64,000 bases of DNA from Mycolicibacterium frederiksbergense (GCF_012223425.1 NZ_CP038799.1:496001-560000); one strand, 5' to 3'. Shown: positions 7,961 through 16,614, counted from the stretch's first letter. Program-made: numbers and translations. Notes: a model not told the origin generated them from the sequence alone.

Positions 7961-9463
7961 TCAGCGCCGGCCCGAAGGAATCGCATCGCTGTACGGCGCG
8001 GTGCTCCGACCAGCCACCGGGTGAACCACCATGTACACCAACCCGATTCCGATCACCACCACCGCCGACAGCGCCACGATCCAGTTGTCATACCACGCCG
8101 CATCCGGGGTCCGCGGCCACGCCATGTTCACCATGGCGATCACGCCGTACACCAGCGCGGCGATGTTCACCGGCAGCCCCCACCGCCCCAGCGAGTACTT
8201 CCCGCTAGGCACCCAGCCCTTCAGCCGGGCCCGCAGCGCCGCCAGCACCACCATCTGGAACGCGATGTAAATGCCCAACGCCGCAAAGCTGATGATCTTC
8301 GTGATCGCATCGGTGGAGAACCGCGATCCGATCACGATCACCGCCGGCACCACGGCCGCAATCACCAAGGCGTAGGGCGGCACATGCCGGGTAGCCGAAA
8401 ACTTCGACAGCAGAGACGATCCCATGATCATCCCGTCCCGCCCATACGAGTAGGCCAGCCGGCTCGCCGCGGCCTGCAGGCTCATCGCGCACGACAGGAA
8501 CGAGATCAGCACGACCACCAGGATCACCTTCGATCCGACCGGACCGAACGCCTCGTTGAGCACCGTGCTGACCGGGTCGGTGTCCTCACCGGCGATCACC
8601 GCGGGGATGTCGGCGACCGCGAGCACCAGCGCCAGGCACACGAAAGTGGCTGCCGCACCACCGATGTAGATGGTGCGCCGCATCGCCTTGGGGATCAGCC
8701 GGCCCGGGTCTTGCACCTCCTCGGCCACATCGCCGCACGCCTCGAAGCCGTAGTACTGGTAGATACCGATCAGCGCGGCCGCCGCGAACGCGAACATGTA
8801 GTTGCCGTCACCGCCGGTGCCGAAGCTGTCGAACAGCACCCCGAGATTGTGCTCGCGGTGCGCGATCAGCAGCCAGCCACCCACCACCAGCGCGCCGATG
8901 ATCTCCGCGACGAAACCGATGATCGCCGCCTTGGCAAGGACTTTCGTCCCCAGAAAGTTGATGGCCGTCGCCGCCGCGATCAGCACCAGCGCGAACAGGA
9001 TGATGTTGTCCGTGGTGGCCTCGATGCCGAACGTCGCGGCCACAAACGGCCCGCCGCCGTAGGTGACCGAGGCGATGGTGACCAGCAGCGCCACCAGGTA
9101 CACCCACCCGGTCATCCACGCGTACCGCCGCCCCCACAACCGTCGCGCCCACGGATACACCCCGCCGGCCACCGGGAACTGCGCCACGATCTCGCTGAAC
9201 ACCAGCGCCACCAGCAGCTGGCCTACACCGACGATCAGGAAGCTCCAGATCATCGGCGGCCCACCGGTGGCCAACGCGAACGCGAACAACGTGTAGACGC
9301 CGACAACAGGCGACAGGTAGGTGAACCCCAGGCTGAAGTTCGCCCACGGGCTCATATCCCGCTTGAACTCCGACTTGAAGCCCAGCGCGTGCAGGTGCGC
9401 GGCGTCGTCATCGGGATGAGAAGCGTCATCGGGGCGGGACGTCGGTGGCGTGGCAGTGGTCAT
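7961..9463 (-). CDS. APC-superfamily amino acid/amine permease
   Basis: A 500-residue polytopic membrane protein with about 12 hydrophobic helices. The amino acid-polyamine-organocation signature region is visible early (SPWANFSLGFTYLSPVVGVY, then FPVAGGVYPWARRLWG). The start at 9463 follows AAGGAGAGCAGCTC. It is transcribed divergently from the GntR-P450-ligase operon across a 138-base promoter region containing a perfect 16-bp palindrome. It is therefore the likely uptake system for the substrate of that cluster, analogous to PuuP-type transporters beside gamma-glutamylation pathways. The substrate is not readable from sequence. Confidence 0.85.
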   Translation of the reverse strand: MTTATPPTSRPDDASHPDDDAAHLHALGFKSEFKRDMSPWANFSLGFTYLSPVVGVYTLFAFALATGGPPMIWSFLIVGVGQLLVALVFSEIVAQFPVAGGVYPWARRLWGRRYAWMTGWVYLVALLVTIASVTYGGGPFVAATFGIEATTDNIILFALVLIAAATAINFLGTKVLAKAAIIGFVAEIIGALVVGGWLLIAHREHNLGVLFDSFGTGGDGNYMFAFAAAALIGIYQYYGFEACGDVAEEVQDPGRLIPKAMRRTIYIGGAAATFVCLALVLAVADIPAVIAGEDTDPVSTVLNEAFGPVGSKVILVVVLISFLSCAMSLQAAASRLAYSYGRDGMIMGSSLLSKFSATRHVPPYALVIAAVVPAVIVIGSRFSTDAITKIISFAALGIYIAFQMVVLAALRARLKGWVPSGKYSLGRWGLPVNIAALVYGVIAMVNMAWPRTPDAAWYDNWIVALSAVVVIGIGLVYMVVHPVAGRSTAPYSDAIPSGRR

Positions 9464-9547
9464 GAGCTGCTCTCCTTCGGGTGGAAAACCGAATGAGCGA
9501 AAAACTACATTCCTATGGTTTAAGCCGCTACCAAAACGGCAGAATTG

Positions 9548-9563
9548 GTACCCGATCGGGTAC
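9548..9563. promoter_or_regulatory. Palindromic operator, probably for the adjacent GntR regulator
   Basis: GTACCCGATCGGGTAC is a perfect 16-bp palindrome in the divergent region between the permease and the GntR gene, 39 bases before the GntR start. Its placement suits joint control of both transcripts. Confidence 0.6.
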
Positions 9564-9601
9564 ATTGCCGATCGTCGGGCAAATGACGGGAGGGGCGGAC
9601 C

Positions 9602-10336
9602 GTGGTGTCTTCGCTGTCTCCCCTGGTCGCCCCCGACGCCCCCGTCGGCCGGGCCGACGAAATCGTCCTGCGCATCACCGAGGCCATCCACCTCGGCCTG
9701 CTCGACGACGGCGAACGCCTCCCGGTCGAGGTCGACCTCGCCGCCCAGTTCGGCGTCGCCCCGATGACCGTCCGCGAAGCGCTGGCCACCCTGCGCGAAC
9801 AGCACCTCGTGGAAACCCGGCGCGGGCGCAGCGGCGGCTCCTTCGTCCGGCGCCCCGAGGGCCCACCTGTCGAGCAGCTCACCGAACGCCTGGCCGCGAT
9901 GAGCGCCTCGGACCTGCGCGACCTGTTCGACGAGCACACCGCCATCGCCGGGCAGGCCGCGAAACTCGCCGCCGAACGCGCCGCCCCGTATGCGGTCCGC
10001 AGACTCTTCGCACTCACCGACCAACTCGGTGCGGCCGCGACCCTGGGTGACCGGATCCGCGCCGACAGCCGCTTCCACATCCAGGTGGCCGTCGCCTCCC
10101 AGTCCGCGCGGCTGGCCCGCCGCGAAGCCAACCTGCAGGCCGAGCTCGCCGGGCTCATCTGGCTACCCAGCGGCCCGGACATCGACGTCGCCGCCTACGT
10201 CGACACCCAGCACGCCATCGCCGCCGCGGTCGCCGCCGAGAACGCCCCCGAGGCGCGCCGGCTCGCCGAAGAACACGCCATGAGCCAACTGCCCCGATTG
10301 ACCACGGTGAACATGAATCTGGCTGGCCGGTCATGA
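9602..10336 (+). CDS. GntR/FadR-family transcriptional regulator
   Basis: A 244-residue regulator with an N-terminal winged helix (LPVEVDLAAQFGVAPMTVREAL, residues 40-61, then the wing RRGRSGGSFV). An all-helical FCD effector domain follows from about residue 95, containing a metal-binding type pattern of Asp/His residues (SRFHIQVAVAS). The GTG at 9602 is used; GTG 9605 is equally possible. It heads the catabolic operon and overlaps the next gene by 4 bases. The palindrome upstream is the likely operator, with an amine or gamma-glutamyl intermediate as a reasonable inducer guess. Confidence 0.85.
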   Translation: MVSSLSPLVAPDAPVGRADEIVLRITEAIHLGLLDDGERLPVEVDLAAQFGVAPMTVREALATLREQHLVETRRGRSGGSFVRRPEGPPVEQLTERLAAMSASDLRDLFDEHTAIAGQAAKLAAERAAPYAVRRLFALTDQLGAAATLGDRIRADSRFHIQVAVASQSARLARREANLQAELAGLIWLPSGPDIDVAAYVDTQHAIAAAVAAENAPEARRLAEEHAMSQLPRLTTVNMNLAGRS

Positions 10337-11025
10337 CCGCACAGGAGCTGGCCACCGAGGCCTCGCACGCCGTCGAGCCGTTCTACCGACTGCTCGACAC
10401 GGTCGCCGAGGAAGTGCTGCGCAGCCGCCCACCGCGCGCGTCGCTCACCGAGACGCACTTCTCCGGGTTGCAGCGCCTACTGGCCGGACTGCTCACCACC
10501 GAACACGGCATCTGGGGCATGGGCTTTGTCGCCGCGCCGTCGGTCGTCGAGGGCCGCGAACGCTATATGGCGTGGTGGCAGCGGCACAACGAACGCGTGG
10601 CCCGGCTGCGGCTGAACTTCGACCCGACCAGCATCGACGTCTACGACTACCTGCAGATGGACTGGTACCAGCTGGCCCAGCGCGGTCAGCAGCGCGTCGC
10701 CTACGGCCCGTATGTCGACTACAGCGGCTCGGACATGTACACCATCACCGCGACCATCCCGGTGATCGCCGACGGCACCTTCCTCGGCGTGGCCGGCGCG
10801 GACCTGGTGGTCGGCGATGTCGAACGCCGGCTGATCGAGGTGCTGCGGCACACCGGCGAGGACGCCGTCGTGGTCAACACCGAGCGCCGGGTCATCGCCG
10901 CGAACACCCCGCGCTGGCTGGTCGGCTCCCGGCTCGACGCCGTCCCCACCGACGACGAAACATTCCACGAGGTCGCCGAACTCCCCCTCGGCAACGGCTG
11001 GTCCGTTGCCATCGCAAACAGCTGA
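10333..11025 (+). CDS. Soluble cache (PDC)-like sensor protein
   Basis: A 230-residue protein starting inside the GntR stop (ATGA). The middle part reads like a PDC/cache ligand-binding domain: a Trp-rich first module (GIWGMGFVAAP, YMAWWQRHN), then DYLQMDWYQLAQ, PYVDYSGSDMYTITATIPV and FLGVAGADLVVGDVE. Those last two motifs are typical of dCache sensors of chemoreceptors that bind amino acids or amines. Unlike such receptors it has no signal peptide, no transmembrane helix and no output domain, so it would be cytosolic. It may bind the effector and work with the GntR protein. Function inferred. Confidence 0.6.
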   Translation: MTAQELATEASHAVEPFYRLLDTVAEEVLRSRPPRASLTETHFSGLQRLLAGLLTTEHGIWGMGFVAAPSVVEGRERYMAWWQRHNERVARLRLNFDPTSIDVYDYLQMDWYQLAQRGQQRVAYGPYVDYSGSDMYTITATIPVIADGTFLGVAGADLVVGDVERRLIEVLRHTGEDAVVVNTERRVIAANTPRWLVGSRLDAVPTDDETFHEVAELPLGNGWSVAIANS

Positions 11026-11057
11026 ACCACGGGTTACCCAGACTTAACTCGCAGCCC

Positions 11058-11084
11058 TTGACATTAATCCTCTCTTTCTAGAGT
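11058..11084 (+). promoter_or_regulatory. Possible promoter upstream of the P450 gene
   Basis: A perfect TTGACA (11058-11063) lies 15 bases before TAGAGT (11079-11084), in the 99-base gap between the cache-like gene and the P450. The spacing is short of ideal. This suggests an internal promoter allowing the enzyme genes to be expressed apart from the regulator genes. Confidence 0.35.
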
Positions 11085-11124
11085 CTTTAAAGGCATCCGG
11101 TCACGCACCCTGGAGGTAGCCCCG

Positions 11125-12321
11125 ATGTCGCCCCTCGATCTCGTTCCGCACTTCGACGTCGCCGACCCGGAATTTTCGCTGACCTCCGCCGAAGTGCACG
11201 ACGCCCGCGAACGCAGCTGGTACGCCACCACCCCGTACGGGATCGCGGTGCTGCGCTACGCCGAGATGAACAAACTGCTCAAGAGCCGCCAACTCCGCCA
11301 GGGCAGCATCGCCTGGCCCGCGCACAACGGCGTCACCGAAGGACCGTTCGCCCGATGGTGGGCCAGCTGGCTGCTCAACAAGGAAGGCGAGGAGCACCGC
11401 CGGCTGCGCCGCCTGATGACCCCGGCCTTCACCCAGCAGCTCATCGCCGGGCAGGTCCCCCGATTCCAGGCGCTGGCAGGCGAACTCGTCGACGCCTTCG
11501 CCGCACCCGACCGCTGCGAGTTCATGTCCGAGTTCGCCGAGCCGTACTCGGCGCGGGTCACCGCCATCATGCTCGGCACCCCCGAGCAGGACTGGCGCCT
11601 CCTCGCCAAGGAGGCCACCACGATCGGGCTGGCCATGGCCGTCACCCTCAAGGACGACCTACCCCGCATCGAGGGCGCGCTGGCACGGCTCTACGACTAC
11701 TGCGACGCCCAGATCGCCGACCGCCGCGCCCATCCGCGCGAGGACTTCGTCACCGCCTTCGTCAACGCCGCCGACCCCGAGGACGGCCGACTGTCCGACG
11801 ACGAACTGCGCGACGGCCTGACCATGCTGATCTTCGCCGCCTTCGACACCACCCGAAACCAGCTCGGCCTGGCCATGCAGACCTTCCTGGCCAGCCCCGA
11901 CCAGTGGCGGCTGCTCGGCCAGCGCCCCGACCTCGGCGGCAAGGCCGTCGAGGAGATCATGCGGCTGAACCCCACCACCCGCTGGGTGACCCGCGAGGTC
12001 GTCGAGGACTTCGAATACGAGGGCGTGGAACTCAAGGCCGGCACCACCGTGCACCTCTACGCCGAGGCCGCCGGCACCGACCCGCGGGTGTACACCCCCG
12101 GCCTGGACATCACCGCGGAACGCAAGCCGCACTTCGGGTTCGGCGGCGGCCTGCACTACTGCCTGGGCCACTTCGTCGCCCGCGCCGATATGAGCGAGGC
12201 GCTGCCGCTGCTGGCCCGGCGGATGGTCGACCCGCACGAACTGCCCGGCGCCACCTGGCTTCCCGACTCCGGCAACACCGGCCCCATCACGCTGCCCATC
12301 GGCTTCACCCCAGCCCCCTGA
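11125..12321 (+). CDS. Cytochrome P450 monooxygenase
   Basis: A 398-residue soluble bacterial P450. The I-helix oxygen-activation motif is AAFDTT, the K-helix ExxR is EIMR, and the heme loop FGFGGGLHYCLG puts the thiolate ligand at Cys346. No ferredoxin or reductase lies next to it, so electrons must come from elsewhere. It precedes a glutamine-synthetase-like ligase by 13 bases. P450s next to glutamine-synthetase-like genes are known in mycobacterial secondary-amine (morpholine, piperidine, pyrrolidine) degradation, CYP151. Whether this one is CYP151 or oxidises a gamma-glutamyl conjugate cannot be told here. Confidence 0.9.
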   Translation: MSPLDLVPHFDVADPEFSLTSAEVHDARERSWYATTPYGIAVLRYAEMNKLLKSRQLRQGSIAWPAHNGVTEGPFARWWASWLLNKEGEEHRRLRRLMTPAFTQQLIAGQVPRFQALAGELVDAFAAPDRCEFMSEFAEPYSARVTAIMLGTPEQDWRLLAKEATTIGLAMAVTLKDDLPRIEGALARLYDYCDAQIADRRAHPREDFVTAFVNAADPEDGRLSDDELRDGLTMLIFAAFDTTRNQLGLAMQTFLASPDQWRLLGQRPDLGGKAVEEIMRLNPTTRWVTREVVEDFEYEGVELKAGTTVHLYAEAAGTDPRVYTPGLDITAERKPHFGFGGGLHYCLGHFVARADMSEALPLLARRMVDPHELPGATWLPDSGNTGPITLPIGFTPAP

Positions 12322-12334
12322 CCCAGGAGATCCG

Positions 12335-13720
12335 ATGACCACCACCCCGCTCGACGCGCACCGGCAGACCAACGCCACCAGCGCACACCTGGCTCAGGTC
12401 CTGGAAACCATCGCCGAGCGCGGGGTGGAGTTCGTCTACTTCCAGGCGATCACCATCACCGGCCGGGTGGTCGGAAAGGTGGCCCCCGCACGACATTTCG
12501 AGCGCCTGGCCGTCAAGGGGGTGCAGCAGCACCAGACCGCGATCGCCAACCTGCAGGGCACCCGGGAGGGCGTCCTGCTGGCCGGCGGGGTCAACGCCCC
12601 CGAGTACACCGCGATCCCCGATCTGGACACCTTCGCCGTGCTGCCCTGGGACACCAGCTTCGCCCGGGTGTTCTGCCGCCTCTATGAACCCGACCACCTG
12701 GCCGTCGACGCCGGGATCGAACTGGCCTGCGACTCCCGAGGGCTGCTCCGAAAGGCGCACGCCGGGTTCACCGACCGCACCGGCCTGGAACTGCGCACCG
12801 GCTGTGAACCCGAAATGACCTGGCAGGGCGAGGGTCTGGAAGCCCAGTTCCGGCCCGGATCCAGCCCGGCCTATCACATCGAGCATCTGGAGCGGAACCG
12901 CCCGATCGTCAAGAAGGTCGTCGAGTACGCGCAGGCACTGGGCCTGGACATGATCGAGGGCGACTACGAGGACGAGTTCCAGGTCGAGCTGAACTTCATG
13001 TATGACCACGCCAACCTGACCGCCGACCGGCTGACCACCTACCGGCAGATCTGCAAGCAGGTCGCCCGCGAACTCGACATCCAGGCCAGCTTCATGCCCA
13101 AACCGGCCACCGGCATGATGGGCAACGGCTGCCACCACAACTTCAGCCTGTGGCGCGACGACGTGAACGTGCTCGTCGACCCGGGCGTCACCGAACTGCA
13201 CCTCTCCGAGATCGGCAGGCATGCCCTGGGCGGGTTGCTGTCGCACTCGGCGGGCGCCATGCTGGTCAACGGCTCCACGGTGAACTCCTACAAACGCTAT
13301 TGGGACGCCGGGCAATTCGCGCCGTCCAAGATCAACTGGGGCCTGGACAACAAGACCTGCACGGTGCGGCTCTCGGCCAACGGGCGCCTGGAATACAAGC
13401 TGCCCGACGCCGCGGTCAATCCGTATCTGTCGCATACGATCCTGCTGGCGGCGTGCGAGGACGGCATGAAGAATGCCACCGATCCGGGCGTGCCGTGCCA
13501 GGGGTCGTCCTATGACACCCCGCAGGACGAACGGTTCCCGGCGCTGCCGCTGACCCTCGGTGACGCGATCAACGCCTTCGGCAAGGACACCGTGATCACC
13601 GAGGCGTTCGGCCCGAAACTCTCCGCACTGCTCATCGACTTCCACACCGATGAGTGGGCCCGATTCTGTGGATACGTCACCGACTGGGAGCGTGAAATGT
13701 ATTGGAATGATGCCCCGTGA
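12335..13720 (+). CDS. Glutamine synthetase-like gamma-glutamyl-amine ligase
   Basis: A 461-residue GlnA-fold ligase, ATG after CAGGAGATCCG. The beta-grasp N-domain (residues about 25-110) is followed by the catalytic domain with the metal and glutamate loops TGCEPEM, EGDYEDEFQVELNF, GNGCHHNFSLW and the C-terminal EYKLPDAAVNPYL. It lacks the canonical GSGMHxHxS form and the adenylylation loop of true GlnA1. This places it with the GlnA3/GlnA4/PuuA-like enzymes that ligate glutamate to amines using ATP. The two C26 hydrolases downstream match removal of the glutamyl group. The amine substrate is unknown. Confidence 0.8.
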   Translation: MTTTPLDAHRQTNATSAHLAQVLETIAERGVEFVYFQAITITGRVVGKVAPARHFERLAVKGVQQHQTAIANLQGTREGVLLAGGVNAPEYTAIPDLDTFAVLPWDTSFARVFCRLYEPDHLAVDAGIELACDSRGLLRKAHAGFTDRTGLELRTGCEPEMTWQGEGLEAQFRPGSSPAYHIEHLERNRPIVKKVVEYAQALGLDMIEGDYEDEFQVELNFMYDHANLTADRLTTYRQICKQVARELDIQASFMPKPATGMMGNGCHHNFSLWRDDVNVLVDPGVTELHLSEIGRHALGGLLSHSAGAMLVNGSTVNSYKRYWDAGQFAPSKINWGLDNKTCTVRLSANGRLEYKLPDAAVNPYLSHTILLAACEDGMKNATDPGVPCQGSSYDTPQDERFPALPLTLGDAINAFGKDTVITEAFGPKLSALLIDFHTDEWARFCGYVTDWEREMYWNDAP

Positions 13721-14415
13721 CCGACAAGCTGAGACTGGCCTGCCTGGACGCCGAGGCCCCGCCGCTGTTCACGTTGTGGACCCCGGAGAACGGGCGCGAC
13801 GGCTATGAGCCCGGCGTCGCCGCGGCGCTCGGGGCCGAACTGGGCCGCGAGGTCGAGTGGGTGCGGGTGCCGTGGGTGGACATGATTCCCGCGGTGCAGC
13901 GCGGGGACTCCGACGCCGTGCTGTGCGGGCAGGGCATCACCGCCGAACGCCAAGCCCAGGTCGACTTCACCCGCCCGTACGCGATCTTCCATGAGGGCGT
14001 GCTGATCCGGCGCGGCGACGACATCCACTCCGCCGAGGACTTGGTGGGCCGCAGGGTCGCCGCCATCGAGAACAGCACCAATATGACGCTGGCCCAGACC
14101 TTCACCGGCGCCGAGCCGGTCGCGTTCGGGGCGGGCTCCGACGATGTGTACGCCGATATGCTGGCCGCGCTGCTGGCCAAGGATGTCGACGCCGTCGTCG
14201 ACGACGATGTGGTGTTCGTGCCGCTAGGTGCCACCCACCCCGACTATGAGCTGGCCTTCACGGTGCAGACCGCCAACCGGTGGGGCATCGCCGTGTCCAA
14301 GGACCGGCCCGACACGCTGGCCGAGATCGACGGCGCGCTGGGCCGGCTCATCGACTCCGGTCGGCTGCAGCAGGTGTGGACAGCGCACCTGCCGACCCTC
14401 GACTACCCGTTCTGA
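13717..14415 (+). CDS. Family 3 solute-binding-like protein without export signal
   Basis: A 232-residue protein with the type II periplasmic-binding fold of amino-acid ABC transporters: GYEPGVAAALGAELG, the characteristic GQGITAERQAQVDFTRPY, the hinge segment DLVGRRVAAIENST, and the AxVDDDVV stretch. The GTG start overlaps the ligase stop (GTGA) and the protein opens directly with MTDKLRLACLD. It has no signal peptide or lipobox, and there is no ABC permease or ATPase nearby. It is probably a cytosolic binding protein or sensor, or an enzyme-like derivative such as a cyclohexadienyl-dehydratase-type fold. Misplacement of the start is unlikely because upstream is coding. Confidence 0.7.
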   Translation: MTDKLRLACLDAEAPPLFTLWTPENGRDGYEPGVAAALGAELGREVEWVRVPWVDMIPAVQRGDSDAVLCGQGITAERQAQVDFTRPYAIFHEGVLIRRGDDIHSAEDLVGRRVAAIENSTNMTLAQTFTGAEPVAFGAGSDDVYADMLAALLAKDVDAVVDDDVVFVPLGATHPDYELAFTVQTANRWGIAVSKDRPDTLAEIDGALGRLIDSGRLQQVWTAHLPTLDYPF

Positions 14416-14417
14416 GC

Positions 14418-15119
14418 GTGCGTCCGCTGATCGCGGTCACCGGTCGCCGGGCCGCGCAGGTACCGATCCTGCGGTTCTCGGCGACCCTGGCCGCCGAGGC
14501 GATCTGCGAATCGGTCTGGGCGGCCGGCGGGGAGCCGGTGATCCTGCATCCCCCGGCCGCCGACCCGCTCGCCGAATTACCCGGCAGACTGGCGGGTTTC
14601 GACGGGGTGCTGCTGCCCGGCGGCGCCGACCTGGAACCGGCCCGTTACGGCGCGGAACCCGCCCCGCAGACCACCGACACCGTCGCCTTCCAGGACGACT
14701 TCGACCTCGGCGTCACGAAGGCGCTGCTGGACACCGGCATCCCGGTGCTGGCGATCTGCCGCGGACTGCAGGTGCTCAACGTCGCGCTCGGCGGCACCCT
14801 GCACCAGCATCTGCCGGAGACCATGCACCACAACAGTATTCACTCGGTCGACGTGCAACCTCACACGAAATTGCGTGCCATCGTCGGCACCGACCGCATC
14901 GAGGTGTCCTCCTACCACCACCAGGCCGTGGACCGGCTCGGACGCGACCTGGTGGTCACCGCGTATGCCGATGGCGTCATCGAGGCGGTGGAGCACCGCC
15001 GCGCCGATATCGTGGCGGTGCAGTGGCATCCCGAGGACCGGCACGACGTCTCCCCCACCGACGCAGCACTGTTCACCGATCTGGTGGACCGCGCCCGCAA
15101 ACGAAAGGCCAATCGATGA
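14418..15119 (+). CDS. Class C26 gamma-glutamyl hydrolase, first copy
   Basis: A 233-residue class I glutamine amidotransferase-like hydrolase of the PuuD/peptidase C26 type. Cys114 sits in the nucleophile elbow AICRGLQVLN, the oxyanion strand is LLPGGADLEP, and the His-Glu pair is WHPED near the C-terminus. GTG 14418 is chosen because it follows the previous stop by 2 bases and begins RPLIAVTGR. Such enzymes cleave the gamma-glutamyl bond of gamma-glutamyl-GABA or other gamma-glutamyl amides, the last step of gamma-glutamylated amine catabolism. It overlaps the next gene by 4 bases. Confidence 0.85.
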   Translation: MRPLIAVTGRRAAQVPILRFSATLAAEAICESVWAAGGEPVILHPPAADPLAELPGRLAGFDGVLLPGGADLEPARYGAEPAPQTTDTVAFQDDFDLGVTKALLDTGIPVLAICRGLQVLNVALGGTLHQHLPETMHHNSIHSVDVQPHTKLRAIVGTDRIEVSSYHHQAVDRLGRDLVVTAYADGVIEAVEHRRADIVAVQWHPEDRHDVSPTDAALFTDLVDRARKRKANR

Positions 15120-15925
15120 CCGCCGTGGTGCACCTGCGGGATGTGCTGCCGGACCTGCCCGCGCCGGAGCCCCCGCGCGCCCACGTCTGCGTGCTGGCCT
15201 CGCTGAACTACCCCGATATCAGCGACGCCGACGTCGCGCTGATCAAGCGGTTCACCAAGGTGGCGCTGAGCACGCTGTACGAACTGGGCGCCGACTTCGA
15301 ATTCTTCGACACCAGCGAAGCGCTCAACAACCCTTCCTCGGCAGCCTATTTCGACGGGCTGCTCCTGCTCGGCGGCGGTGACGTCGACAACTCCTGCTAC
15401 GGGATGAGCACCCCGCATCCGACGACCTACGGGGTGGACGGCCGCGCCGACCGTGACGCGTTCGCCGCCATCGCCGCGGCCGCGGCCGCCGACCGGCCGA
15501 TCTTCGGCATCTGCCGCGGCTCGCAGCTGCTCAACGTGTTCCGCGGCGGCACCCTGATCGGTGATATCGAGGACTATGCCCTGCACCACGGCGCACCCGG
15601 CGAGCCGGAGTTCGTCGACGAACCCGTCGACATCATCCCCGGCACCCGGCTGGCGGCCATCCTGGGCACCGACCGCATCATCGCCCGCAACGGGCATCAC
15701 CAGGCCGTCGACAAGGTCGGCGGCGGGCTGGTGGTGGCGGCCCGCGCGCTGGACGGCATCACCGAGGGCATCGAGGATCCCAAGCGGTTCTTCCTGGGTG
15801 TGCAGTGGCACCCCGAGGACGATGACGGCCCGGCCACCGACCGGATGGCGCTGTTCGGCGCCTTCGTCGACGCCGCCGAGCAGGCCCGCGAGCGCAGCGC
15901 GGCCGCGGTCGCGCGGGCCGACTGA
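15116..15925 (+). CDS. Class C26 gamma-glutamyl hydrolase, second copy
   Basis: A 269-residue paralogue of the preceding gene with all catalytic parts: LLLGGGDVDN, Cys133 in GICRGSQLLN, NGHHQAVDK and VQWHPEDDD. It is longer at both ends and diverged, with different loops around the active site. This suggests two substrates, for example the original and the oxidised gamma-glutamyl conjugate, rather than a simple duplicate. It is the last gene of the operon and is followed at once by a 16-bp-stem hairpin. Substrate assignment is inference. Confidence 0.85.
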   Translation: MTAVVHLRDVLPDLPAPEPPRAHVCVLASLNYPDISDADVALIKRFTKVALSTLYELGADFEFFDTSEALNNPSSAAYFDGLLLLGGGDVDNSCYGMSTPHPTTYGVDGRADRDAFAAIAAAAAADRPIFGICRGSQLLNVFRGGTLIGDIEDYALHHGAPGEPEFVDEPVDIIPGTRLAAILGTDRIIARNGHHQAVDKVGGGLVVAARALDGITEGIEDPKRFFLGVQWHPEDDDGPATDRMALFGAFVDAAEQARERSAAAVARAD

Positions 15926-15930
15926 CACGT

Positions 15931-15973
15931 GGCGATCCGCGAAGCTCACCCCTCTTCAGCTTCGCGGATCGCC
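15931..15973. terminator. Bidirectional hairpin between converging genes
   Basis: A perfect 16-bp inverted repeat, GGCGATCCGCGAAGCT at 15931-15946 and its complement at 15958-15973, with an 11-base loop. It lies six bases after the C26 stop and touches the stop region of the converging TetR gene. No U-tract, as is common in mycobacteria. Confidence 0.8.
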
Positions 15974-15975
15974 CG

Positions 15976-16614
15976 CTAGATATCGGCGGCTTCCGCGGTG
16001 AACTGCCCCTTGCGGATGAGGGCGGTCACGGCGGCATCCCAGCGGTTCAACTGGCTGACCGTGTAGAACGGCTCGGGGATGTGGCGTTCGATGTGATGGC
16101 GCAACATCGTCGCGCCGACGCGCAGGATCAGCGGGTTGATGGTGCCCCACAGCAGATCGAGGTCGGAGCGGACCAGCCCGTGCTCGGCGTACTTCTCGCC
16201 CTGTTCGGTGCTGATGCGCAGCAGGCCATCGAAGATGACGTTGCCGATCTCGTCACCCTGACACAGCGCGTGCGCGACATAGTCGGTGACCTCGGGATAC
16301 TTGTGGAAGAGCTTGGCGAAACGGCCGCGCAGTTCGACCGAGTGATCGCCAGGGGGCTCCGGCAGCGGCGCCGATTCGAGGACTTCGCCGAAGACCCGCA
16401 GCACGTACTCGTCGACCGCCGCCGTCAGGCCGGCCTTGTTCCCGAAGTAGTGCTGCACCAGCCCCACGCTCACGCCGGCGGCATCCGCCACCGCGCGCAG
16501 CGGGGTGTTGGAAACCCCGTGCTGGGAAAAGGATTTGATGGCCGCGTCGACGATGCGCTCCCGACTGGACGGCACGGCCGGCGTCGGCTCCCGAAGAAAC
16601 ACAGCTGCAGCCAC
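15976..16614 (-). CDS. TetR/AcrR-family regulator
   Basis: A 212-residue regulator. The helix-turn-helix reads RERIVDAAIKSFSQHGVSNTPLRAVADAAGVSVGLVQHYFGNKAGL, written here in pieces: RERIVDAAIKSF, TPLRAVADAAGVS, VGLVQHYFGNKAGL. A helical ligand domain follows. GTG 16614 is taken as start; GTG 16602 is also possible. Frames that extend further upstream have the composition of non-coding shadow. It converges on the amine operon across a shared hairpin and faces a small gene and MarR gene on the other side, across a region with CATATG half-sites. Target genes unknown. Confidence 0.8.
   Translation of the reverse strand: MAAAVFLREPTPAVPSSRERIVDAAIKSFSQHGVSNTPLRAVADAAGVSVGLVQHYFGNKAGLTAAVDEYVLRVFGEVLESAPLPEPPGDHSVELRGRFAKLFHKYPEVTDYVAHALCQGDEIGNVIFDGLLRISTEQGEKYAEHGLVRSDLDLLWGTINPLILRVGATMLRHHIERHIPEPFYTVSQLNRWDAAVTALIRKGQFTAEAADI

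Noticed and set aside
8021..9496. 491-codon plus-strand frame opposite the APC permease
   Set aside because: Arg/His/Gln-rich shadow with no motifs; the minus-strand permease has clear helices and an RBS.
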